From DTYU01 sp040756575 (lineage in GTDB: Bacteria > Bacillota > Desulfotomaculia > Desulfotomaculales > Ammonificaceae): a DNA stretch of 64,000 nt. Below the pieces are notes generated by a model. That model had not been told where the DNA came from and made no database searches. It saw only the letters and a list, made by a program, of their open reading frames with translations. The stretch covers positions 1-64,000 of the forward strand of contig JBFLYP010000015.1 in assembly GCA_040756575.1 (NCBI GenBank). The letters are read 5' to 3'. Both the position numbers and the translations under genes were made by a program. Below, in pieces: positions 44,501-51,774 of the stretch (its first letter is position 1; every line of letters begins with the position of its first letter).

Positions 44501-45439
44501 CAGACCGTAGCCGCCCTTGACGAACCGCCGGAGAAGAACTTCGTGCGCAAGCACACCCTGGCGCAGCTCGATGGGGCGGCCGGCGATGCCGGGGCTTGGC
44601 GGGACGCCACTTTGCGGATTTTCGCCTCAAAGCCCGGTACCTACATGGCCGGGGTGAACTTAGCCGTTTACGCCTCGGCCTGGAAAGAGGAAAAGGACCT
44701 TGCGGACATCTTCGTCTACTGGAACGGCTACGCCTACGGCAAAGGGGTCTTCGGCAAGGAAGCTTTCCGGCAGCTGCAGTCCAACCTCAAGACGGTGGAC
44801 ATCACCTACAACAAGGTGGTCAGCGACGAGCACGACCTCTTCGGCTGCTGCTGCTACTTCGGCACCCACGGCGGGATGACCGCCGCCGCGCGGGTGGCGT
44901 CCGGCAAAGAGGTGCGGACCTATTACGGTGACACCCGGGAGCCGCAGCACGTCGAGGTGCGCACCCTGGCCGACGAAATCCGGCGCGTGGTGCGGACGAA
45001 ACTCCTGAACCCGAAGTGGATCGAGGGGCAGAAGCGCCACGGTTATAAAGGGGCTGGGGACATCTCCAAGCGCATCGGCCGGGTCTACGGCTGGGAGGCC
45101 TCCACCCGCGAGGTCGACGACTGGATCTTCGACGACATCACGCGCACCTTCGTGCTTGACGAAGAAAACCGCAAGTTCTTCGAGGAGCACAACCCCTGGG
45201 CGCTGGAGGAGATCGCCCGGCGGCTGCTCGAGGCGGTAAACCGCGGCCTCTGGGATGCCAACCCCGAAGTGCTGGATGGGCTGAAGGAGGTTTATCTCGA
45301 AATCGAGGGTTGGCTCGAGGAAAAGATGGGCGATGTGAAGGGCGACTTCCAGGGCGGCGCCATCGACATCCTCACCGCCGAAGAGGTCGCCGACTGGGGC
45401 GAGAAGATGCGGGAGATCAAGGAAAAGCTGAGGAGATAG
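41582..45439 (+). CDS. cobN: CobN-type cobaltochelatase large subunit (or related metal chelatase)
   Basis: A 1,285-residue protein of the CobN/BchH family, the porphyrin- or corrin-binding subunit of ATP-dependent metal chelatases. The core HVGTHGNLEFLPGKGVGLSGECYPD and SYATLVDHMQTV are diagnostic, and the length suits CobN. It has no signal peptide. In known systems CobN works with CobS/CobT or with ChlI/ChlD; here ChlD-like and ChlI-like genes lie about 13 and 15 kb downstream. Cobalt is the default expectation, but nickel or another metal cannot be excluded. ATG follows GGAGGAGGGAG. Confidence 0.9.
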   Translation: MYTITAIVWHSHAATLRRAAVRVREHLNVKAYSARNLQEGKEDLDAARSDLARSDLLFLYRSTGETVWDELEGYIRELGRPVICVAHDPALWALSTVPAETVAKCYTYIVQNGEENFARMLRYITAAVLGAPFDVEEPVVYPWEGLYHPDAPTYFTGVGDYLAWYQAPGPLVGLLFARNQWVNGTLTVEEALIRALEDRGLGVIPAFCYSLKDDGLGTKGSGEVVREFFLDQEGHPRIAGLIKLLSFFLSARARTDDFLQAGVAASGVELLKRLGVPVFQPCVSFYKTVEEWEADPQGLHQDLAWSVALPEFEGVIEPVFLGAACREGELEFREPVPERVARIADRVAAWVRLRRKSPAERRVAFILHNNPCASVEATVGGGANLDTLESVARVLQRMKEAGYAVEPPASGRELIETIMNRKAISEFRWTTADEIVSKGGALKLMPVEDYRQWFDILPLQVKERLVEAWGRPPGEAKKGVPAAMVHEGKIIITGVQYGNAVVCVQPKRGCAGARCDGQVCKILHDPDIPPPHQYLATYRWLEREFGADAIVHVGTHGNLEFLPGKGVGLSGECYPDLAIGTLPHLYIYNADNPPEGTIAKRRSYATLVDHMQTVLTQGGLYDELAELDRYLEEYERARVADPARAHTLEHLIIEEIRKTNLDKQIPLEEWHGNFGFIAEKAHAVLSVIRNTQIQDGQHIFGEIPQGERRVAFLNAILRYDAGDEVSLRRAVAGLMGLDLAELLADQGKFSLRYGKSHGALLEEVDAACKAFIGIFLKGRPVTSDDAAVILGGDLLAPERLGELNTLLPRVLDLNERIEASREIEALLAGFDGRYIPAGPSGLITRGRDDVLPTGRNFYSLDPHRVPTKAAWEVGKRLAEKILAKHLTEEGRYPENIALYWMCNDIMWADGEGLGQMFYLLGVRPKWLPNGRVAGVEVIPLEELGRPRVDLTVRVSGITRDNFPNCVDLLDEAVQTVAALDEPPEKNFVRKHTLAQLDGAAGDAGAWRDATLRIFASKPGTYMAGVNLAVYASAWKEEKDLADIFVYWNGYAYGKGVFGKEAFRQLQSNLKTVDITYNKVVSDEHDLFGCCCYFGTHGGMTAAARVASGKEVRTYYGDTREPQHVEVRTLADEIRRVVRTKLLNPKWIEGQKRHGYKGAGDISKRIGRVYGWEASTREVDDWIFDDITRTFVLDEENRKFFEEHNPWALEEIARRLLEAVNRGLWDANPEVLDGLKEVYLEIEGWLEEKMGDVKGDFQGGAIDILTAEEVADWGEKMREIKEKLRR

Positions 45440-45459
45440 TTCTTCCGGGAGGGGCTGCA

Positions 45460-46923
45460 ATGCCAAAGATAAAGAGAGTTGCATGCTTCCTCTTTTTACT
45501 GGCAGTTGTTTTCTCCGTTTCGGGAATGCCGGAAAGCATCGTCCCGGCGGCGCAGGCTTCGGAGATCACCGTTCTGGTTGACGGCGAGAAACTTTCCTGC
45601 GATACGCCGCCGGTGATCGAGCAGAGCCGCGTCCTGGTGCCTCTCCGGGCGATCTTCGAGGCGCTCGGGGCTCAGGTAGATTGGGACGGGAAGACCCGTA
45701 CCGTGACCGGTAGAAAGGGAAGCACCACCATTAAACTGGTCATCGGCCAAAAAACGGCGAACGTGAACGGCAGGGCCGTAACCCTTGATGTGCCGGGGAA
45801 GATAGCGGGCGGCCGGACGCTGGTGCCCCTGCGCTTCGTCGGGGAGTCGCTGGGGGCGAGGGTGGAATGGGACGGCACGGCCCGCAGGGTGATTGTCGAA
45901 AAGGAAGTCGTGCCGGGAACGGATGGATCCCGGCGGATCACCGTTACCGAATATTTCGTAGCCCCTGACGGAAAGATTGAGCGGAAGACGGTCCGGGTGC
46001 CTTGCCCGCCCCGGCGGGTGGTGGTTACGGGGAGCTACCAGGCAGAGATACTTAGGGCCCTGGGGCAAGAAAAGAAGGTTATAGGCGTTTACGACTATAC
46101 CAAGAAAAACCAGAAGTGGCTTGGCTACGTTGAGAAGGTGCCCAGTGTAGGTAGTGCAGTTACACCTGATGTGGAGAAGATCATTTCTTTGAAGCCTGAT
46201 CTGGTACTTGAATGGGCGATGAAGCCCGAGATTAAGAGCCAGCTTGAGCGGGCCGGGATTCCGGTGATGCGGGTCTACGGATACAACCATAATTTCTTGG
46301 GCAACGAGATCCGCACCCTGGGCTTAATCTTCCAGTGTCCACAGCGGGCGGAGGCCTACGCGGATTTTATTGAAAAGCACTGGCGGCTGATTTTGGAAAG
46401 GACACGCAAGTTGCGGCCAAACCAGAGAGTAAGGGTCTACTGGGAAAACTCGATCAGGGACTGGGGAAGCACCGGCCCCGGTTCCGGCGGCCATACGATG
46501 ATCGAGTGGGCCGGGGGCGCTAATATTGCGGCGCCGCTGGGCCTCGCTAATCCTACAGTTACGCCGGAGTGGGTGGCAGGAAAAGACCCGCAGGTGGTGG
46601 TTAAAAATGTTTCCGCTGATTTTGGGGATGTGACCGCAAAGGGTATCGGTTTTGAGGCAAAGACGGTAAGCGAGCTGGTTTCGCTGCAGCGCAGGATTAT
46701 GGCGCGGCCCGCTCTTAAAACAACGGCAGCGGTTGAAGGGAAACGCGTCTACCTGATTTCGTCTTCGATCGCCTTCGGTCCGCAAAGCGCGGTGGGACTT
46801 TGCTACCTTGCCAAGTGGCTGCATCCGGAGCTTTTTAAAGATATAAACCCGGAGGCGGTGCACCGGGAGATGCTCAAAAAGTTTTACGGGGAGGAGCTCA
46901 AAGGCGTTTGGGTTTATCCCTAA
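45460..46923 (+). CDS. Secreted substrate-binding protein fused to copper-amine-oxidase-N domain (copy 1)
   Basis: A 487-residue exported protein. A signal peptide covers residues 1-33. Residues ~35-145 form a copper-amine-oxidase-N-like domain (VPLRAIFEALGAQVDWDGKTRTVTG; VPLRFVGESLGARVEWDG). Residues ~170-487 are a BtuF/FepB-like class III periplasmic binding protein (PPRRVVVTGSYQAEILRALG; SLKPDLVLEW). There is no lipobox, so attachment may be through the N-domain. It starts at ATG 45460 (GGGAGGGGC upstream), 20 bases after cobN, so it is co-transcribed. It probably captures a metal chelate or corrinoid. Confidence 0.85.
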   Translation: MPKIKRVACFLFLLAVVFSVSGMPESIVPAAQASEITVLVDGEKLSCDTPPVIEQSRVLVPLRAIFEALGAQVDWDGKTRTVTGRKGSTTIKLVIGQKTANVNGRAVTLDVPGKIAGGRTLVPLRFVGESLGARVEWDGTARRVIVEKEVVPGTDGSRRITVTEYFVAPDGKIERKTVRVPCPPRRVVVTGSYQAEILRALGQEKKVIGVYDYTKKNQKWLGYVEKVPSVGSAVTPDVEKIISLKPDLVLEWAMKPEIKSQLERAGIPVMRVYGYNHNFLGNEIRTLGLIFQCPQRAEAYADFIEKHWRLILERTRKLRPNQRVRVYWENSIRDWGSTGPGSGGHTMIEWAGGANIAAPLGLANPTVTPEWVAGKDPQVVVKNVSADFGDVTAKGIGFEAKTVSELVSLQRRIMARPALKTTAAVEGKRVYLISSSIAFGPQSAVGLCYLAKWLHPELFKDINPEAVHREMLKKFYGEELKGVWVYP

Positions 46924-46990
46924 CTTTGTATGGTGCGGGCCTGATATGGAATGGGGCGGAAAAAATAACTTTTTTGGGAAGGTGGGTTTC

Positions 46991-47438
46991 GTACTGAGGA
47001 AGGAAAATGCCTTTGCGGCTTGTGCAGTCTTGGTGTTAGCCTCTGGCTTTTTTAGCCAGGCGGCTTAAATATCGCAAAACATGAAGGTTTGAAGGAGATC
47101 AGCGCTGAATGGGTACCGACGCAGAAACCGCAAGTGATCGTTAAAAACACCGCCCAGCCAAATTGGGGTTACGGGGTAACCGAGTCCGCGGTCTTCAGGC
47201 CCGTCAGGGAAGAGATCATGCAACGTCCCGGCTTTGATCAGACGCCCGCGGTTAAAAATAACCGCGTGTTTATTATCACCAATGATCTTTGCGACCCCGG
47301 GCATATGTCGGCGTCTGCTATTTAGCAAAGTGGTTTTACCCCGAATTGTTCAAGGATCTGAACCCGGAGGCTTTACACAAAACGGTATTGGAGAAGTTCT
47401 ACGGGCTGAAATATAAAGGGGTGTTTGTTTATCCTTAA
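46991..47438 (+). pseudogene. Deleted and frameshifted copy of the binding-protein gene
   Basis: The 5' part encodes a signal-peptide-like run (LRKENAFAACAVLVLASGFF) and stops. From about 47059 a different frame gives GGLNIAKHEGLKEISAEWVP and continues as the C-terminal third of the binding-protein family. Near 47300 the frame shifts again to VGVCYLAKWFYPELFKDLNPEA and ends at 47438 with FVYP, like the intact copies. The middle of the gene is gone. Confidence 0.75.
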
Positions 47439-47463
47439 AGATGTGCAACCGGAGGCGTTCTTC

Positions 47464-48921
47464 ATGATAAGAACAAAAAACAGGGTTGTTTACGGTCTCC
47501 TTTTGGTTATGATTCTCACCCTGGTCTCGGGGCAACTTGTCTGCGTTCCGGCAACCCCGGCGGCAGGTATCAGGGTTTTGATCGACGGAAAAGTCCTTGC
47601 CGCCGATCAGTCTCCCTTTATCGAGGAGGGGCGTGTCCTGGTGCCCTTCCGCGCCCTCTTCGAAGCCATCGGTGCAACCGTAAGTTGGGATGCCAGAACC
47701 CGCACCGTTACCGGAAGCAAGGGCAACAGAACGGTCGGGCTGGTGATCGGGCAAAAGACCGCCCGGATCAACAACGAATCTGTAACCCTCGATGTCCCGG
47801 CCAAAATCGTCCACGGACGGACCTTCGTCCCCCTGCGCTTCGTGAGCGAATCCCTGGGCGCAAAAGTGGACTGGGATGCCGGAAACCGTACCGTTATCAT
47901 AGTTGCGGGAACAGCCGGCGGCCTGACCGTATCGCAGAAGAGAATCAATGTTCCTGAATATTTCTACGGAAAAAGGGGTTTTCTCGAACTTAAAAGCAAC
48001 ACCGTCCGGGTTTCCTCTCCGCCACGGCGCGTGGTGGTGCTGTGGCCCTATACGACGGAATTACTAAAAACGCTTGGAGCGGAAAAATCGGTCATCGCAG
48101 TCTGTGATAATGCGAAGGAAAAGGAATGGCCTCCTTACGTAAAGAGATTGCCTACAGTCGGCAAGGGGTACCAGCCAAGCGTAGAAAAGATTCTTGCTTT
48201 GCGCCCGGATCTCGTAGTCGGCTATATCAAGCCGGGTTCTGCCATCAGAACCCAGCTCGAGCGGGAGGGAATCCCGTGCCTCAACATCTGGGGATACCAT
48301 CCCCCGCTCCTCTCCAAGGAGGTCCAGACACTAGGGTTAGTCTTTGAACGCCGCGCGCCTGCTCGGGAACTGGCAGGCTACATAGACAAGTGGCTGAACC
48401 TGGTGCAGGAGAGAACAAAGAAGCTTTCCTCAAAACAGAGACCGAAGGTTTATTGGGAATGGGGGGAAACTCCGTGGAAATCAGTGGGTCCTGGTTCGAC
48501 TGGAGATCTCTACATTAAATGGGCGGGAGGAAGGAACATTGCCCCGGAGCAAGGCACCTCCTGGCCTGTTGTTTCGCCCGAATGGGTTGCGGCGCAGAAC
48601 CCGGACGTGGTCATCAAGTGCGTGAGCGCTCCGAACAGCGGCTGGGAAGGAGACAAAAAGGCCCTTGAGAAGATTCGCAAGGAGCTCATAAACCGTCCGG
48701 CGCTGAGGAACAGCAATGCCGTGAAAAACGGTCGCGTCTACCTCATTGACGGTATGGTGATGTACGGGCCGCGCGAAGTGGTGGGGCTCTGTTATTTAGC
48801 CAAGTGGCTGCATCCCCAGCTCTTCCGCGATATAGACCCGGAGGCGGTGCACCGGGAGATGCTCAAAAAGTTTTACGGGGAGGAGCTCAAAGGCGTATGG
48901 GTTTACCCGCCGCTGAAGTGA
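47464..48921 (+). CDS. Secreted substrate-binding protein fused to copper-amine-oxidase-N domain (copy 2)
   Basis: A 485-residue paralogue of the gene at 45460 with the same order: signal peptide (MIRTKNRVVYGLLLVMILTL), copper-amine-oxidase-N-like domain (VPFRALFEAIGATVSWDART; VPLRFVSESLGAKVDWDAGN) and a class III binding domain. ATG 47464 follows CCGGAGGCG. Its last ~57 bases of shared sequence (near 48838-48896) are identical to those of copy 1, indicating recent exchange. The FecCD permease start lies inside its 3' end, tying the two together as binding protein and permease. Confidence 0.86.
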   Translation: MIRTKNRVVYGLLLVMILTLVSGQLVCVPATPAAGIRVLIDGKVLAADQSPFIEEGRVLVPFRALFEAIGATVSWDARTRTVTGSKGNRTVGLVIGQKTARINNESVTLDVPAKIVHGRTFVPLRFVSESLGAKVDWDAGNRTVIIVAGTAGGLTVSQKRINVPEYFYGKRGFLELKSNTVRVSSPPRRVVVLWPYTTELLKTLGAEKSVIAVCDNAKEKEWPPYVKRLPTVGKGYQPSVEKILALRPDLVVGYIKPGSAIRTQLEREGIPCLNIWGYHPPLLSKEVQTLGLVFERRAPARELAGYIDKWLNLVQERTKKLSSKQRPKVYWEWGETPWKSVGPGSTGDLYIKWAGGRNIAPEQGTSWPVVSPEWVAAQNPDVVIKCVSAPNSGWEGDKKALEKIRKELINRPALRNSNAVKNGRVYLIDGMVMYGPREVVGLCYLAKWLHPQLFRDIDPEAVHREMLKKFYGEELKGVWVYPPLK

Positions 48922-50015
48922 CCGGTGCGGCCCGGGAAGTTAACGTCACCGCGATAAGGGCCGCCTATGCCCGGCACACCGGGCGAAAGGCGATAGTGGT
49001 AGTAGCCCTGCTCGGTCTGACCTGCGCTACAGCTCTGGTCGCCACGGCGGTGGGGGCGGCCGGCATAAGCGTCGCCGACGTCTGGCGCGTGGTGCTGGCG
49101 CACCTGGGTATAAAAGCGACCCCGGCGAGCGACCTGGCCCGGACGGTGGTCTGGGAGATCCGCCTCCCCCGCATTGTCCTGGCCGCTATTACGGGGATGA
49201 GCCTGGCCGGGGCCGGGGCGGTGATGCAGGGGGTACTCAGGAACCCGCTTGTTTCGCCCTACACGATGGGGCTTTCCAGCGGTGCGGCCTTCGGGGCGGC
49301 TCTGGCCATCGTACTGGGGACGGGCCTGGTGGGCGGGAACTACCTCGAAGTATCGCGGTGGCTTATCGTTACCAACGCCTTCATCTTCGGGGGGTTGACC
49401 ACACTCCTGGCTTTCTCCTTGGCGCGGTTTAAGGGGATGGCGCCCGAGACGCTGGTTTTAGGCGGAGTGGCCATTGGTTACCTCTTTCAGGCGGGCGTCT
49501 CCCTCCTGAAATATATCTCCAACAACGAGGCCTTAAAGGAACTCGTCGTCTGGCTGATGGGCGGCTTCTGGGGGGCGGACTGGCGGACGGTGGGGTTACT
49601 TACCCCGGTGGTCTTCGGGTGTATGGCCGGGCTCCTGCTTTTTGCCTGGGACCTCAACGTCCTGGGAGCGGGGGAAGAGGTGGCGGCCAGCCTGGGGATC
49701 AAGGTGGGCCGGCTGCGGGTGGTCACCCTGACGCTGGCCACCCTCGCCGCTTCGGCCACCGTCGCCTTTACCGGCATCATCGGTTTCATCTGCCTTATCG
49801 GGCCGCACATCTGCCGGATGCTGGTGGGCAGCGACAACCGGTTTTTGATCCCCTGTTCCTGCCTGATGGGCGCGGTGCTCCTGCTGCTGGCGGACACGTT
49901 GGCAAGGACGATCATTGCACCGACTGAAATCCCCGTGGGTATTGTCACCGCGCTCATGGGCTCGCCTTTCTTCATCTACTTATTGGTCAGAAAGAAGCGC
50001 CAGTGGTGGGGGTGA
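48897..50015 (+). CDS. FecCD/BtuC-family ABC permease
   Basis: A 372-residue importer permease with about ten membrane helices. Family blocks: RLPRIVLAAITGMSLAGAGAVMQGVLRNPLVSPYTMGLSSGAAFGA and GFICLIGPHICRMLVGSDNRFLIPCS. I chose ATG 48897 because GAGGAGCTCAAAGG is upstream and the protein then starts a few residues before its first basic and hydrophobic segment; it overlaps the preceding gene by 25 bases. It should import a siderophore, heme, corrinoid or metal chelate together with the ATPase at 54351. Confidence 0.9.
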   Translation: MGLPAAEVTGAAREVNVTAIRAAYARHTGRKAIVVVALLGLTCATALVATAVGAAGISVADVWRVVLAHLGIKATPASDLARTVVWEIRLPRIVLAAITGMSLAGAGAVMQGVLRNPLVSPYTMGLSSGAAFGAALAIVLGTGLVGGNYLEVSRWLIVTNAFIFGGLTTLLAFSLARFKGMAPETLVLGGVAIGYLFQAGVSLLKYISNNEALKELVVWLMGGFWGADWRTVGLLTPVVFGCMAGLLLFAWDLNVLGAGEEVAASLGIKVGRLRVVTLTLATLAASATVAFTGIIGFICLIGPHICRMLVGSDNRFLIPCSCLMGAVLLLLADTLARTIIAPTEIPVGIVTALMGSPFFIYLLVRKKRQWWG

Positions 50016-50036
50016 GTAGTTAAGGGATGAAGGATA

Positions 50037-50172
50037 AACCACCAAGACGCCAAGGGCACAAAGAAAATGTGGGATAAAAGGCGGAATGAAAATCAAACGC
50101 TGGAAATATCGATTTCACCTGGTGTCAAATACTTATTCTTTGATTCATGGCGTTCTTAGCGTCTTGGCGGTT
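50037..50172. repeat. MITE-like inverted-repeat element, copy 1
   Basis: AACCACCAAGACGCCAAGG at the left end is inverted as CTTAGCGTCTTGGCGGTT at the right end of a 136-base non-coding segment between the permease and the third binding-protein gene. A related element of almost the same size is at 56186-56318. Confidence 0.65.
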
Positions 50173-50254
50173 GCTCTGTTTTAAGGAGGTGGTGAGAGGT
50201 TATAAACACTGTTTTAAGGGGTTGCTTTCCAGAGGTTGATGAGGAGGGTCTCCA

Positions 50255-51661
50255 TTGCTGAAGAGTAAAAAGGTATTGCTCATTGGGTTGTTCATAATGT
50301 TTCTTTTCGCCTTACTGGGTGGGGAAGGCGTTTTACCGGCGGAGGCGCCGGCGATCACTGTGACCATTGACGGCGCGAGGTTATCATGCGATACGCCGCC
50401 GGTAATTGAAGGGGGCCGCGCACTGGTGCCCCTCCGGGCGATCTTCGAGGCGCTCGGGGCTCAGGTAGATTGGGACGGAAAGACCCGTACCGTGACCGGT
50501 AGAAAGGGAAGCACTACCATTAAGCTGGTCATCGGCCAAAAAACGGCGAACGTGAACGGCAGGGCCGTAACCCTTGACGTGCCGGGGAAGATAGCGGGCG
50601 GCCGGACGCTGGTGCCCCTGCGCTTCGTCGGGGAGTCACTCGGAGCGGCGGTTGAGTGGGACGGGGCAAAGCGGATGGTGGTCATCAGCACCACCGGTGC
50701 TGCTCCGGGAGTGCAAAAACGCATCAGTATCAAAGATTCCCAGGGCCGGACGAGGCGCATTTCATCCCCGCCGCAGCGGATCGTTTCGGTGAACTCGGAC
50801 GTCACCGAGCTGATCTGCGCCTTCGGCGAAAAGGGCCGGATCATCGGCGTCGCAGACACCGCCGACTTTCCGCCGTCGGTGAAGGACAAGCCGAAGGTGG
50901 GTCCGGCTTTCACCCCAAGCGTAGAAAAGATTCTATCGCTCAAGCCCGACGTGGTCTTCGGCTACGGGAACTTCTTAAAGCCCGAAATCATCGCGCAGCT
51001 CGAACGGGCCGGAGTACCGGTAGTGTTATTAGACTGTTACAAGCTTTCGACGCTGGCGCAGGACATCCGGACCCTCGGGGTGATCCTTGACAGGCAGAAA
51101 GAAGCGGCAACGTACATCGCTTATTTTGAAAAGTACCAGAAGATGTTTGAGGATCGGACGAAGAGCATTCCACCGGCGAAGCGGCCTCGGGTCTACATTG
51201 AGGGGTATACCGATTACTCGGGTAGCGGCCCGGGTTCCGGCGCCGCCGAGATGGTGGATATCGTGGGGGCGCGGAACATTGCAGATGCCTTGCGGGTACC
51301 TTACCCGAAGGTAAGCCCCGAATGGGTGGTGGCCCAGAACCCGCAGGTGATCATCAAGGCTTGCGGTACCTCCGTTCCTTCCGGCTACGGTGAAAAACCG
51401 GACGCGATGAAAAAGAAGCGGGCGGAAATAATGCGCCGCCCGGGCTGGGATAAGATCACCGCTGTAAAGCAGGGAAAGGTCTACCTCCTTTCAAGCGAGA
51501 TCTACACCGGCCCGCGAGCGATCGTGGGCCTCACCTATTTCGCTATGTGGCTCTACCCGGAGCTTTTCAAGGACGTAAATCCCGAGGCTGTTCACCGGGA
51601 AATGCTGGAGAGGTTCCACGGGATCGAGCTTAAAGGGGCTTACGTTTATCCGGAAAAGTAG
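50255..51661 (+). CDS. Secreted substrate-binding protein fused to copper-amine-oxidase-N domain (copy 3)
   Basis: A 468-residue third paralogue: signal peptide, copper-amine-oxidase-N-like domain and class III binding domain (PPQRIVSVNSDVTELICAFG; SLKPDVVFGYG). Its N-domain is nearly identical in DNA to that of copy 1 (50392-50640 versus 45596-45845), while the binding domain is clearly diverged, so ligand specificity may differ while the anchoring domain is kept uniform. The TTG start at 50255 follows GAGGAGGG. Confidence 0.85.
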   Translation: MLKSKKVLLIGLFIMFLFALLGGEGVLPAEAPAITVTIDGARLSCDTPPVIEGGRALVPLRAIFEALGAQVDWDGKTRTVTGRKGSTTIKLVIGQKTANVNGRAVTLDVPGKIAGGRTLVPLRFVGESLGAAVEWDGAKRMVVISTTGAAPGVQKRISIKDSQGRTRRISSPPQRIVSVNSDVTELICAFGEKGRIIGVADTADFPPSVKDKPKVGPAFTPSVEKILSLKPDVVFGYGNFLKPEIIAQLERAGVPVVLLDCYKLSTLAQDIRTLGVILDRQKEAATYIAYFEKYQKMFEDRTKSIPPAKRPRVYIEGYTDYSGSGPGSGAAEMVDIVGARNIADALRVPYPKVSPEWVVAQNPQVIIKACGTSVPSGYGEKPDAMKKKRAEIMRRPGWDKITAVKQGKVYLLSSEIYTGPRAIVGLTYFAMWLYPELFKDVNPEAVHREMLERFHGIELKGAYVYPEK

Positions 51662-51774
51662 CCTCATATGTTTCTTGAAGAAAAAGAACGGGGCCGGAGC
51701 CCCAAAAGTAATAATGCCATAATTTCATTTTACCAGAAAACTTTAGGGTCGAACATTTTAGGAGGGTTTTTCCG

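Noticed and set aside
45496..46290. Long antisense open frame opposite the first binding-protein gene, and similar ones opposite cobN, cas3 and chlD
   Set aside because: They mirror GC-rich codon bias of the real genes and have no start signals or recognisable products.
51690..51703. GGGGC-CGGA-GCCCC hairpin after the third binding-protein gene
   Set aside because: Short stem, followed by A-rich sequence on the coding strand, so not a convincing terminator.
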